DNA from: Erythroxylum novogranatense
Lineage: Eukaryota; Streptophyta; Magnoliopsida; Malpighiales; Erythroxylaceae
Reading direction: 5' to 3'
Assembly (NCBI GenBank): GCA_029891385.1
Contig: CM057229.1
Location: forward strand, 2,046,001 to 2,110,000
DNA: 64,000 nt
In this document: positions 45,850-57,575 of the stretch, one piece after another
Layout: each line of letters starts with the position of its first letter
Numbering within the stretch: position 1 is the stretch's first letter
Translations under genes and position numbers: made by a program
Notes under the pieces: generated by a model
What the model was told of the DNA's origin: nothing
The model's input: the letters and a program-made list of their open reading frames with translations, nothing else
Database searches by the model: none

Positions 45850-48800
45850 CTATCGTTCTTCCATGCTGAATTTGTTCCATGCCTCCTGAGATGAAAGTGA
45901 ATTGAATATGGGTCAGTGATACTGTTCCATATTATAAGGATGTTAGCATGAAAACCTGCTCTAGTTCCTTACTAGAAATTTTGTGATATGGAACTTTAAA
46001 GTGTGCTTGGTCATGGGTCAGATACAAGAAAAACAAGACATAAACTACAGCTCACCTTCAATAGATCAAAAACTTTCTCACAGGTATATTTCTGCTGTAT
46101 GCTTGCACCTCTTTGCTGCAACTTGTCAGGATGGACACACAGGGTGGCTTTCCGGTAAGCTTTTTTAACGGCAGCAGTTGAGACAATATCTGTCAAAGGA
46201 ATTGGCTGCCAGCCACTGTCAGGGCCAAGGATCTGCAAGTACAGGGAAACAATAAGTAGGCTTGACAATAAGCTGGGCCAGGGTCGGTCTGAAATTTTTG
46301 TGAACTCTAACACCATCCCATAATCCGGCCGAAATACAAAAATAATGAAGGCTTTAGTGTGCTAGGGACTAAATTTCCCGAGAAGAATGAGAAATTGTGG
46401 ACCACCAGAAGTCTACAGAAGTAGTGTTGCCATTTGAACAGAAGTGTGTCAATTTCTCTATCACATAGACTCTCTGATAGAGAAATTGACACGCTTCTGT
46501 TCTAAGAATGGCAACACCACTCTCATTATGTTAAGCTATTCTAAGAATAAGCAGAAAGCATTTATCGCAGTTATGAAACTGTATAAGAAGCTTACGTACA
46601 TATTGTAGTGTTGAAAGCAGGGCACGCAAGTTTCTCTCCTTCCCACTTGACCATCTCTTCACTTCAGCATCTAAGGTTTCTGCTACTCTCTGTCAATATA
46701 CATCCAAAGATATGAAGGTGAGAACAAAGAATTAACTTACAGTATCTGCAAGATTTCAAAATCATTCAAAGAATCAATTACATTTCTCTCTGCTTGCTCT
46801 TTCTGAGCAAGGAGGTCACGCATGTTCTTCTCTGCAAGAGCTTTTGCCTGCGGAAAATATCGTGTTTGTTAGAAACTCAGTAGAACTTAGATGTCCATCA
46901 AACTTTTTTTAGAAGAGGGCATACTGCACGCTCTGCTGTTCGTTGATGCTTTTCTAATGTAGCTTTACACCCTTGAGCAAACTCATTGTTTGCTACTCCA
47001 CCTGGGTATCTTGAACTGCTGGAAGGACCCTGAGCCTGAGCTTTGTTATGTTGATCCTGAAGGACACTCTTAATTTTCAATAATTCTGCATTTCAAATTC
47101 TATGCTTATAGACGAGAATTACTGGATGGAAGAATATGACAAACACTCACTTTTGATTTTGTTCCATCATCTCTGGAGGCACTTGGGAACTTATCAGTTG
47201 AAGATATATCAGACTTATTTCTTGCCTTCTCTGATATTGCTTTTTCTAGCGCACGCACCCTAGCCTCTGCGGTTGCTCGCTCAACTGCAGCACGTTCAGC
47301 TCTCAATTTGGCTTCCATGGAAGCTTTCTCTGCTGCTGACTTATGACTAGATTGTGTAGAAGCCTTTTCTGACCTCAATTTAGCTTCCATAGAAGCTTTC
47401 TCTGCTGCTGACTTATGATTAGATTGTGTAGAAGCCTTTTCTGACCACTCCGGCACCTCGGACGCCACCGTCTTCTGAGCTTCTGTAGCAACTTTCTTCT
47501 CAGCAGCAGCCCTTTCTGCCCTTTCTCTGGCTTCAGCAAAAGCCCTTTCACGAGCTTCTCTGATGGCTCTTTCAACAGCTATTCTCTCTTTCTCTTTCTC
47601 TAAATTCCTATCTTTTGCTTCCTTTCTCTTAGGAGCTTTATTTTCCATCACCAAGTCTTGTTTATCTTCAGCTTTCTTCTCCTCCCTTGTCAGCATTTGG
47701 TGATGATTCTCCCTAGATATCTCTATAGTGGTTGCTTTCAGTTCAAACATACAGGGTTTCTGAGTAGTTTCCACACCTATCCGAGTACTAACTTGTCTTT
47801 CATCAAGAGAAGTGTCAAAGGATCCATCATTCTTTTCATTATTGCAAGCAATTTCAGACTTCTTGACATCATCGTGAGTTTCTTCCAGTTCAAAAGGCGA
47901 TTCTTGAGCACATTTTTCAGTACCACAAACCATCTCAGGCACCATATTATTACCTAAACATCCTTCACTTTGAGTAGGTATAAAGTTCTCACTTTCTTCA
48001 CTATTGCTGCCAATATCAGATCCATCAGAATCAGCATAATTTTCGTCCAATGCACAGGGCATCTTTCTTAGACTGCATATTTCCATATAGGCTATTACAT
48101 GATCTTCATTTTGTTTCTGCTCAGGGTTCAATTCAATATGACCTAAAAGTTCACCGCTTTTGCTAACCAAAACAGCCTCAGCAGTATCCACATGTTCATT
48201 GATCCCATGAAGGCTGGTAAAAACATGAGCTTGACCGATACACTTATTACACTCTTTTTCTTCCATTTCATCTTCCTGATCAACTTCAAGTGGCTCTTTT
48301 TCAGATCTGCCGTTTTCCTTCTCATTTTCTTCCATGGTCAGTAACCCTGCAGTTACCTCCAGTTCCTCAGAATTTTGTTCATGTCCATCAGTTTCATGCG
48401 TCCTGCCTAAGTCGTCATTTTCATCCTGATTGTTCTCATCAGCAGCTTCAAAATTGTTCCCAGGGTATCCAAAAGCCTGTTGAGTTGCTCTGAAGTTCAT
48501 TTCATCTTCTTTGCTGTGGTCTATCTCCAATTTGATCCTCTCAGTTTCTTCCTCTTCACAGAATTTCTCTCCCCTCACCTCATTTTCATTTCCCAAAGAA
48601 CTGTCCTTTCGTGACTCATTCTCTTTTGCCTCTTCCAACTGACTATCTCCATTTATCTCCCCAACCATGCCCTCCTCATAATATTCCTTACCTTGTATTA
48701 ATCTCTCTACATCGTTTTCAACTACCTTCTTTTCAGTGCCTTCACCCACTTTAGGATCATTCATTTCTTCATTATGCCCCTTCTCATTTTCCTTTTCCCC

Positions 48801-51151
48801 ATTAAAGTCATCTATCCTCATAGGAACTGTATCGATTTCACCATGTGGCTCTCCTTGATGGAATGTTTCACCTTGTTTTACTTCAATTTCTACCCAGTTT
48901 CGAGACTCCCGTGATTTCTCTCCGTCTTTGCTTTCTTCCAAATCCAGGATTTCACATGTTCTATTTTCTTCTGGTTCCTCAACCTTTTTCAGACTACCTT
49001 CACATTTAGTCTCTTCAAAGGACACTTCTAATATATCATCAACTACCTTACCTTCATCAGCAACCTTAACTTTTTCTTCATTTCCATCCTGAAGATGAGA
49101 CGCTTTGATTGATTTGATAATGTTTGCAAATATATTCCATCCAAATGTCTTTTCAAATGGGTTCAGTTCCTTCTCAACCTTACCCTGTTTAGAATCCTCT
49201 TTAAGTGCCATTTCTGTCTCGTTTGGCCCCTTTGGCTTCTGAATGTTTTCTTCTGCTATCATCTTCTTGCTCCCTTCAAGTTCGTTGGCTTTGGGTGTCT
49301 TGAAATTTATATTCTCTGCCTGATCCAACTCTACTTCAGTAGCAAGTTCTGAAAATTCTTCCGGGCCTTTTACAGCTTCTGACTGCTCTACCCTATGATG
49401 CATTTGAGTTGAATTAGGCAGCACATCCTCTGCTTCTGAAATAACACGTTTGGAAATGGAAGACTTTCTTTCATCCATCAACTCTGAAGTTACTTGGCTT
49501 GTTTTTAATGCATTTTGCCTTCTGAAGTCAGCAGAAGTATCCTCTTTGTGATAAATTTTTTGAGCATCTGTTTCTTCAGATTTCTTACTTTCTTCTGTCA
49601 CTTTCACTGCCCTGTTATTGGATTTTGAAATACTAGAACTCAGTTTCTCAACCTTCAAACCATTATTGAACCTCCTCCTTTCCATTAATTCTTTTGCGAT
49701 TTTAATTTTTGCTTGAGCCTCCTCTATTGCCTTCCGCAACGCAGCTGCCGAGGCAGCAGCAGCTGAATTTGCATCTATTTCCTCGTCAAGGAAAGGTGGT
49801 GAACGGTTACCTGCAGTTTCAGGAGCATCATTCCTAGAAATCCCAAACTTTGATCTTGTTGACCCACTGAAACCACCACGATTATTAACCAAGTTTGATG
49901 ATAACCCTGAAGGTAGTGGATCTGGTGTCGTTCTCGATTGACGTATACCCAGGTCAATTTCAAATGCATCAGATGAAAAATCATGAGAAAAGGATCTATT
50001 GCGAGTAGAATTCTTCTGAAGCTTGGCATGAATAGTACTAGTTTTTTCTGCATTAGTGCCTGGTTGTGGACCAGACACAGCTTTCAAGTGAGGTTTCCCT
50101 TGCTTCAACTCCAATACCGAACGTATCGGCTTACCACCTTCATAGGTATGCAAAGGTGTGGAATCATCAACTAAACGAGTATATCCTGGAACGGCATGGA
50201 GCTTAGCTACATGTGTGGTTCCATTTGTCCCATTCATACCGTCTGGGTTGGTTTTGTTATATGAGACATTGAGATGTTTAATATCATCTTTCGAATAGAA
50301 AGATGTTTCAGATGATCGCACTTTTTTCTCCCCAGAACGATTTGAATGCTCTTGTTCTGCAGGCTGGAATCTTGCTTCATCTGGAGCCCTACAAAAAGAA
50401 GAAAAAGTGGGATCTTCATTTGGTCAATTCTCAACCTTCATGAGATAGTAAATCTAAATGTTGTATGATCACTCTCATCAAATGAATGATCGAGTTCTGA
50501 TAGTTTCACAGTTGATTACCAAAACCCCTTTCTTGTTTTCATCACTTAGAAGACAGATTTTGACATTTTCAACGAAACACACTCTTTTTCACATTTCTTT
50601 TTCTCTTTTACACTTCCATTGAAAGTGAAAACATTCTTCTTGCGCGTTAGGTAACCAACAACCCACAAGTCCTAAACATTAAACCCACAGAATCAACCTA
50701 ACTTTCCTCATCAAGATCTTATTTTGACCAGTAAACAGACCACAAGCTTCATGATTTTTCACTTCTCCTCTAAGCCCACTTCAAGATAACTACTATCACA
50801 CAGAAAAACAAAGCTAATATTATAAACATACCGAGCTTTCTTTGGTTTGGCAAATAATTCCTCATAAGGCATAGCAAACTCCGGTACACCAAATCCGCCA
50901 AAAATCTTGGAGTAATCAACCCTCGAGCCCTTTCTATTCACCACCCTTCCATTAAGCTCTGGAACATCGAGAACCGGAATCGAAGAAGCACTAGACCCGC
51001 CAAATATCTCTCTGTAATCCTCCACTCGAGACCCGAACTTCGGTGCACCGTTGAAAGTGGCGGCGTCGAAGACTTGTTTCCCGTTAAATCCAACACGTCC
51101 GTTGCTTAGCTTCTTAGAGGAGAGAAAGGAGGAAGCGTTCTGAAACTCCAT
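45850..51151 (-). CDS. AUL1: Auxilin-like J-domain protein (clathrin uncoating factor)
   Basis: Auxilins recruit Hsc70 to clathrin coats to strip them from vesicles. Seven exons on the minus strand: 51151-50832, 50388-47151, 47056-46925, 46847-46782, 46689-46600, 46232-46056, 45885-45850, giving 1352 residues. The last exon has only 11 codons ([11 protein letters not shown]). N-terminal repeats DYREIFGG and DYSKIFGGF are typical of plant auxilin-like proteins. The very long exon 2 encodes an acidic, Glu-rich middle region and then an Ala/Glu/Arg-rich coiled coil (about residues 1050-1170). The J domain is in exons 5-7, with HPD at 1316-1318, needed to stimulate Hsc70. A 72-bp duplication repeats 24 residues before the J domain. 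The gene symbol is by resemblance to Arabidopsis AUXILIN-LIKE1; a paralogue is possible. Confidence 0.93.
46421..46520. other. Near-perfect hairpin in auxilin intron 5
   Basis: 46424-46463 and 46475-46517 are complementary over about 40 bases with one mismatch and one 3-base bulge, closed by an 11-base loop; pairing extends a few bases outward (GTAGTGTTGCC / GGCAACACCAC). The hairpin lies wholly inside intron 5 (46233-46599). It could be a microRNA-like precursor or a tiny foldback MITE. I recognise no known miRNA in it. Confidence 0.75.
47311..47455 (-). repeat. 72-bp in-frame tandem duplication in auxilin exon 2
   Basis: GCTTCCATGGAAGC at 47311 and GCTTCCATAGAAGC at 47383 mark two near-identical 72-bp units. 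They encode two copies of a 24-residue segment with ASTQS(N/S)[13 protein letters not shown]. The duplication is recent enough that only a few bases differ. Confidence 0.9.
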
Positions 51152-51236
51152 TGAAAGATAGTGACTGACGGACCAGAGAGACACGAAGGACACTGCAAGT
51201 GTTCACACCGCTTTCTTAAACCTCTCTTCGTCCTGT

Positions 51237-51290
51237 TCCTTTCTTTTACTCTCTCTCTCTCTCTCTCTTTCTCTCTACAGAGAACTGTTC
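51237..51290. repeat. CT-rich tract in the leader of the auxilin-like gene
   Basis: A (CT)n run at about 51250-51267, read as (GA)n on the coding strand, lies about 100 bases before the ATG. GA-rich leaders are common in plant genes; a regulatory role is not shown. Confidence 0.6.
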
Positions 51291-51379
51291 CAGCATCAGA
51301 GAGAGGGGAGAGAAAGAGAAATTGAACGAGAAAATGAGAAGAAGAATACGCGGAAATGAGAGACAACAATGTACTGTGT

Positions 51380-52560
51380 CGTGTGGGGTTGCGTTGTTTT
51401 AATTCTCTGTCTTAACAGTCCGTTATTGGTTTACGGTCGGTAATTTCGTTGCTCGGCGGCTTCAAATGTGCGACCGGCCGAACCGGTTAAACCGAGAACT
51501 GGGAATCGCAGGATTTAAAGATTTCTCTACTGTCGTGTACTGGTGAGATTTTCCACGTGTCAAACTGCCACGTATTGGCACTAGATTGGTAGGGGTATTT
51601 GGGGAAAGAAGCGATTGTATTGGGGCTGGTCTCGGCCCTCGGGAAGCAATTGTGGTTGTCCTCTTGTCCTTTGGCCTTACATCGGTGGCATACTCGTTGT
51701 GCAATATAATATTTTAATATAATATAGAATAAAATAATACTTAATGATTTGTTAAATAATTTAATATTAATTTACATCGGCTTAATTGTTTTCTAGGAGG
51801 AGACAATACCAAAGAAATTTTAATTTTAATTTCGTAACCCTGTTATTTTCGCTAAAATGGTAAAATACTACATTTGAAAACTATGTTTTGTTTTAAGCAG
51901 TGATTAAAAATCTAATTGATTTAGTGAGTTCAACCTTAAAAGTTTAATATGCCAAATTTTTTATTCAATTTTCAATTTTTGGTTCATTTTATTTAATATT
52001 CTTATTGTTAAAATTTGATTAATTTTTGTAAATTAATGATTTTTGTAAATTAAAATAAATTTCTCATTTTTATTTAACAATATCATTTTAATTTAATTAA
52101 ATTTTTTATAGATAGAGACAATCTCTTTCAATCATATATTAATTAAATTCTTTAATTTTTTAAAATTTAAAATTTTCAGTTAAAATTTTATTTTAACTCA
52201 AAATTAAATTGAAAATTTTTGAATTAAATTTTTTAATGTGATTAAAATATTAGATTTATTCAAAATTTACCCAAAAAAATGCCAACTTAACTTATAATAC
52301 TTAATATTTTAATAATACTATTTGAAATTAGTAATGAATCGTATCGAATCCATATTTGAGTTTTTGGCGATCGAGTTTAGATTGAAATATTTTAAAAAAT
52401 GTTTGAACTTGAAATTTTTAATTTAATTGAATTTCTTAGTTTTTAATTTTGAAATAAAATTTAACTGAATTAAATCTCTTAATGTAATTCTAATATTATA
52501 TTAATTCAACCTTTATTTATTGATTTTTGTAATAAGGACACACCGACTTCAAATAAAAAT
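51380..52560. other. Intergenic DNA upstream of the auxilin-like gene
   Basis: A GC-moderate promoter-like part (to about 51700) then AT-rich DNA. No gene seen. Confidence 0.4.
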
Positions 52561-52908
52561 GTAACACTTTGGTAATCCCAGCTTTCCATGTTCAAACAAT
52601 TGCAGATTCTCGCCAGACGCCAGCAATGAAAATATCTCGTTCCACGGTCGAATCATTTCAAAGCTCGGGTGGGGTCCCGGACACCGATTCGTGGGACAGA
52701 ACAGATATAGTAAAACCATGCCATCTTCTTCGTGGTCCCGATCGCCTACTGTATCAAAGTTTTCCGACATTTATTTGTCATAATGTCCTAATGACTATGA
52801 TGTTACGAGTAGGTCTTCTTGTTAAATGCAACGTTATATCATAAAACATATTAAACTAATCATGACCGTCTTTTAATTCGCTGTCCTCGTCATTTCTGTT
52901 TCAATCCA

Positions 52909-53259
52909 ATGATTAGAGTTCTGAAACATATCCACATGTTTAAGGAATTTGAAGAATATGATTATGACCCACGTAAGAACTGGCGTTTTCTTTTCTGGTT
53001 CATGCATGTTATGCTCTGTGCTGTAACAATGGCTGTTGGTTATTTTTTTTCCTCTGTTCACCGTATTTTTTGTAGGGATGGCAAGCATTGTCCAACTTGT
53101 TTGGAACATAGTTCAGTTCCTAGCTCCATGGAAGAGAGGAAGACTAGTTTTATAAAGTTTGGATTTGATTCAACGGCAAGTGAATCCACAACAGTTAGAT
53201 TGCTTTTTCAAACTACACAAGCTTTTTGCATGACGAGTGAATCTAATCTACTTTGGTAG
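52909..53259 (+). CDS. Possible small hypothetical protein (doubtful)
   Basis: A frame of 116 codons with one hydrophobic stretch (about residues 26-50, FLFWFMHVMLCAVTMAVGYF) and a following Cys pair (RDGKHCPTC). I recognise no family. Codon use is not distinctive, and no splice partners or promoter were identified. It may be part of a spliced gene or chance. The surrounding 52.56-54.2 kb is less AT-rich than its flanks, and a second frame (53905-54132, 75 codons, with a C-terminal hydrophobic segment) is equally unplaced. Confidence 0.15.
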   Translation: MIRVLKHIHMFKEFEEYDYDPRKNWRFLFWFMHVMLCAVTMAVGYFFSSVHRIFCRDGKHCPTCLEHSSVPSSMEERKTSFIKFGFDSTASESTTVRLLFQTTQAFCMTSESNLLW

Positions 53260-54203
53260 GAGAAAACGACTTTGGGGTAAATCTCATGAGCATCTAAGCC
53301 AATGATGTCGAGATCCATAAGAGAAAGAAAGGGTACTCAAATGCATCTGCTTTTGCCTTTTTGTTTGACCCTTTACGTCGCTTCATTGCTTTAAGTTAGT
53401 GAGTGCCAACTTAGCTGGAGTTTAAAAGCATGTTTAGTTATTAGCTGGTAAGTTATGTTTTAGTTAATTGATCAAAATTAGCTAATTGACTTTATCAAAA
53501 AGCTATTTAATTTGTTTAGTTATTGACTGGTTGGGTTGGTTGATTCAACCCAACCAACTAATTTGTGAAAAGCTCTAAATGTGGAACATTTTAGATGTGA
53601 AATGTTTTAGACGAAACAAATGAATAAGCTATTTAGCAATGACTATTTTACCCTCAGCTCTTGGCTACTTTTCGTTATCATTTATGTTGTTTTGAATGAT
53701 TGCTAATGATGGGGTGACTAATTAAGTCACCTCGTGACTAGCATTTAATTAAATACTAGTCATAGTCATGCATGGCGGTGACTTGGCATAGAGTTGGTTC
53801 TTCTCAGTTTTTTCACTAGTTCAGTAGTTCTTTAATTCCTTTGCATAAGTAGTTGGGTTGGATAACTGTTGAATTTGTTGTTTAGACAAAAAGACAGCTA
53901 AAAGATGTTGTCTTGTTGGAAGTTTATCGAGCCATTTTTTTTGGCAGACAACATAAGGTATAAATCTAGAGATGGGATTTGCTCCAAAGCACTTTCTCGG
54001 ATAGTGAATGCTCGTAACAGAGACAATTGCAACGAGAAAGTTAAGGTGTCGTCATTGGCTCTAGTTGGGGTGCTCTTGGTGCTACTAGCCATCTCTGCAA
54101 TCAAGTTTCCTAATTTCATACTTTGTTGGTGATAGATTAAGGAACTTTTGATAGATGTTCTTGTAATAATTTTTGTGTTTAACTATGGATTTTAATTTTT
54201 GGG
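53260..54203. other. Intergenic stretch, possibly an old MITE end
   Basis: At 53430-53600 the words GTTTAGTTATTAGCTGG and GTTGGGTTGG resemble MITE termini, and 60630-60705 has the roughly complementary TTATCAGCTAACAGC. The LTR block may have inserted into such an element. Weak evidence. Confidence 0.3.
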
Positions 54204-55365
54204 TGTAACACCTCCTTACCGCAAGATACACACCAGAACGCCCGAAGGTCATTCTGGTACATAACCTACGATAAGGATGAGCTACGTTCGATCACTACAT
54301 TCACTTCACATGGCTTCATATCAATATTCACTTATAAAGCATCAATAGAAATAAACCACAACATTTTAAAACCAACTTTTTCGTTATTTCACTTCACAAA
54401 ACCGAAAGTCTACATTATGTCTTTCAACATTTTATATAAGTACATTAACAAAACCTAATACAAAAATATTACATGAAAGAGGAAAAATATACACAATCTA
54501 ACTAATCTATCCAAAAATCCCAATTGACTGACTTTTGCGCCACGACTTCTCTTGCCAATCACAATCTACACGGCTAGTAGAGCCTTTCAATAGCTAGAGT
54601 CGTCTCTCGGTCCTGAAAAGACAACATTGTAATTTTGGTGAGTTTTGTGAATTCAATGAGGTAATCATCATTGATGATTCACTCAATTCATGCATCACAA
54701 CAATTCACATAAAATATAATCACATAGTGCACTTTACATAAATTTCACATTTTCACTTAACTATAGGCATTTCATTTTAATAAATATACTTAACATTGTG
54801 CATATGAGGTGCTCATGAGACACATTCCAATTATTACATTGTTGTGACCGAGCATCTGAACTGTCCCGTATCTATTTTGGATACCGGACTCATTAATAAC
54901 TGTCCTTTATCTGTTTGGGGGATACATGACTCATTTTACATAGTGAGCCTTAGGCTCTTAATCACTTCTAAGCTCGAGGCTCATTTTCACTTATTGAGCT
55001 TTAAGCTCTGATCAATGGCTACTCTAGTCACAACTGTCATTATTTGATTATACATTTATGTATGGACTGCATGTACCACAATCACTCACATTATAAAACA
55101 CTTAGGTCTTTACATTCACATTCAAGTAGCACTTTAATATCTCAATCCACAGTCATATTCATCGGACCTTCTGTCCGGAATCTACAATTAAACACATGCA
55201 ATTATCATTCAAAACATAATTTAAGCAAACAAGTAATTAAATGAAACCATCTAGGTTACTTAAAAGTTGCTCCCGACGCTAATGACTGGAAGATCCGGCA
55301 ACGTCTGGAGGTTGACGTTCCAGTTGCTTCTCTATCACAAATAATATACACAATATCACAACTTG

Positions 55366-57575
55366 TGTAACGCCCCACATTAGGGGTTAGAATATTAAAG
55401 GAATTTCGTACAAAATATGTTTGTTATTTGCTTATTAACTATTGGCTTAAATTGTGCATAAGTATTTTGGCATGCATTCATGGCATTTTCCGGGTTAATT
55501 GGTTTAATGAAACTTCGGAGTGATTTGGACGATATTATTATAATTTTCGTAATTTTGTATACTTCAAACATTTTAGAAATTAATGGAGGATTAGTTTTGA
55601 GTTGCCAATTTATTTTGAGAGTCATTATTTTCGATGAATTTTGGTAAATTTTCTAAGTCTTCGGAACTTTGGGTATTTGTTGGGTAATTATTACAACTAA
55701 GATTCATAACAATATTTTTAGTTATTTATTACTATTTGGACCTATTAGTTGTTTATTACCTGTATCGCAATCTAAACCTACTAGCAACGATTTAAATCGA
55801 ACAATTATCGTTTATTCCTCACCGAATGTCTCCCTTACCCATCTATCAGTAGAGTTAGCGAAGCCATTCACTCACCAACACCTGCTATTGCAGTTTTCTT
55901 TGGAAAGTTGATAAGTTTAGTTTATCATACGTGAGTTACATCTTTGTTTTTGTTTTTTTTAGATTTATCATGTTTGAAGCTTAGGATAATTCTGATAGGT
56001 TAGAATTGCTAAATAGGTTAGTTGTAAAGTGAAAAAGTTAAAGGAAGGTGAAAAAAAAAGAAAAAAAAGAAGAAGTTTCAGAGTGGGAGGTTGAAGACAG
56101 TGAATAGTGCAGAATAGTGAATATTTGTGAACAGTGGCCGTACGTATTTGTGAACAGTGGCCGTACGTATTTGTGAACAGTAACTATACGTATTTGTGAA
56201 CAATAGTCATACGTATTTTTTTTCACCCAAAAAATGTATAACGGTTAGGTAATAACGGCTAGTTAACGGTACAAAAACGACTAGTTTACAAAAATACTCT
56301 ATAAATAGATACCACTCCTCCATCATTTACTTTATCCCTTACCTCACAAGTGATTCTTGACGAAAACCAAATTTCAAATGTTGTCCGCTATTTCATTTTT
56401 TTGTCTACTGCTTATTATTATGTATCTTTGTTTCATTCTTAGTGTAGAGCTAAATGATTCAGCTCGCACTCTTTTTCTCTTCTTAACATGTCCTATGATC
56501 GTTATGTTGCTTATTGGCATAGCATTTGAGAATTAATGTAATTTGTACATTTTGATTTAATAAAGACTTGCTTTCATTTGAATACTTGTGTATCGCTAAT
56601 TTCACGAAACTTCATGGATTATTTGGTACTATGAGTTGTTGATTAATCGAAATTTATCATAAACATGCATCATACTTAGTTATCATACGATAATGAAGCC
56701 TGATAATAATTTGTGTTCGTGTTCCTATTATAGAGGAAAGACCTTTGCCGGATATTGTCGGGACAATAAACACTAAGTCGATTTAGGTAAGTAATACTGG
56801 TCGATAATTTCGATCTGAAATATAGGTAGAAAATTTGATGTAAGTACTTGAGGTAAGTAAATTTTGGTAATGATAAATTTTATGAGTCAACCTAGATGAT
56901 GTCTAGGATTGATTTATTAGAGTGCTATTTGCCTGCATGAATGAATGTGAAATGATCTTGTTACATTGTAAAACTATTAAGTCTAGTTGTGGGTAAGCAG
57001 ACATGCCTTGAAGGTCTCTGAATCGCTCCTGTTATTTGACACTTTGGTGTCTCCCGATATCGAGACATATGTCTCTCCTGCGATACTAATTATGGTATCT
57101 CTGTATAAGTCCGTTACCCACTTACATTCATGGATTTATAGTTTGATTTGTTACGTATTCGATATCGATTGATTATTCGATTACGAAGGATCTCCCGTGT
57201 TCTGCCGTTACATTTAGTATAAAAATCATTACGAAATGCATTCTTTCATTTTCAAATCGTTAATATAGATTAGTTATTACTCACTAAGCTATATGCTTTA
57301 GCATGGATTTGCCCGTGTAGGTTGAGCTAAGAGATTAAGGATGGACAAGTCAACCGCGATGGCCAAAAGAGTCTCGAGTTTTGTGTTGTGAAAATATATT
57401 TTGTTTGGTTTGTTTGGGCCTGTAAATATTCTTTCGATTTGTTTCTGAAATTATGAGATGTATTATATGTGTGTTACGTTTAGTTTTTAAAAATACATGT
57501 GTGAAACGTTTTGATTTGTTTGTCCTGTCTTGGGTGGCATCCATTTATCCTCCCAGGGGGTATTTGGGTGTTACA
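55366..57575 (+). mobile_element. Nested solo LTR, 2.2 kb, with intact 5-bp target duplication
   Basis: TGTAACGCCCC at the left end and GGGTGTTACA at the right end form imperfect inverted termini. ACTTG flanks both sides (55361-55365 and 57576-57580). A TATAAATA at 56300-56307 and an AATAAA at 56559-56564 give the U3-R-U5 order on the plus strand. No internal genes or primer-binding site remain, so it is a solo LTR left by recombination. The superfamily is probably Ty3/Gypsy by terminal sequence. Confidence 0.8.
56122..56215. repeat. 23-bp tandem repeat in the solo LTR, four copies
   Basis: TTTGTGAACAGT...TACGTA units start 23 bases apart (TGTGAAC at 56126 and 56149, and TGTGAA at 56172 and 56195). 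Each has a TACGTA palindrome. The array lies about 90-180 bases upstream of the LTR TATA box. Confidence 0.9.
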
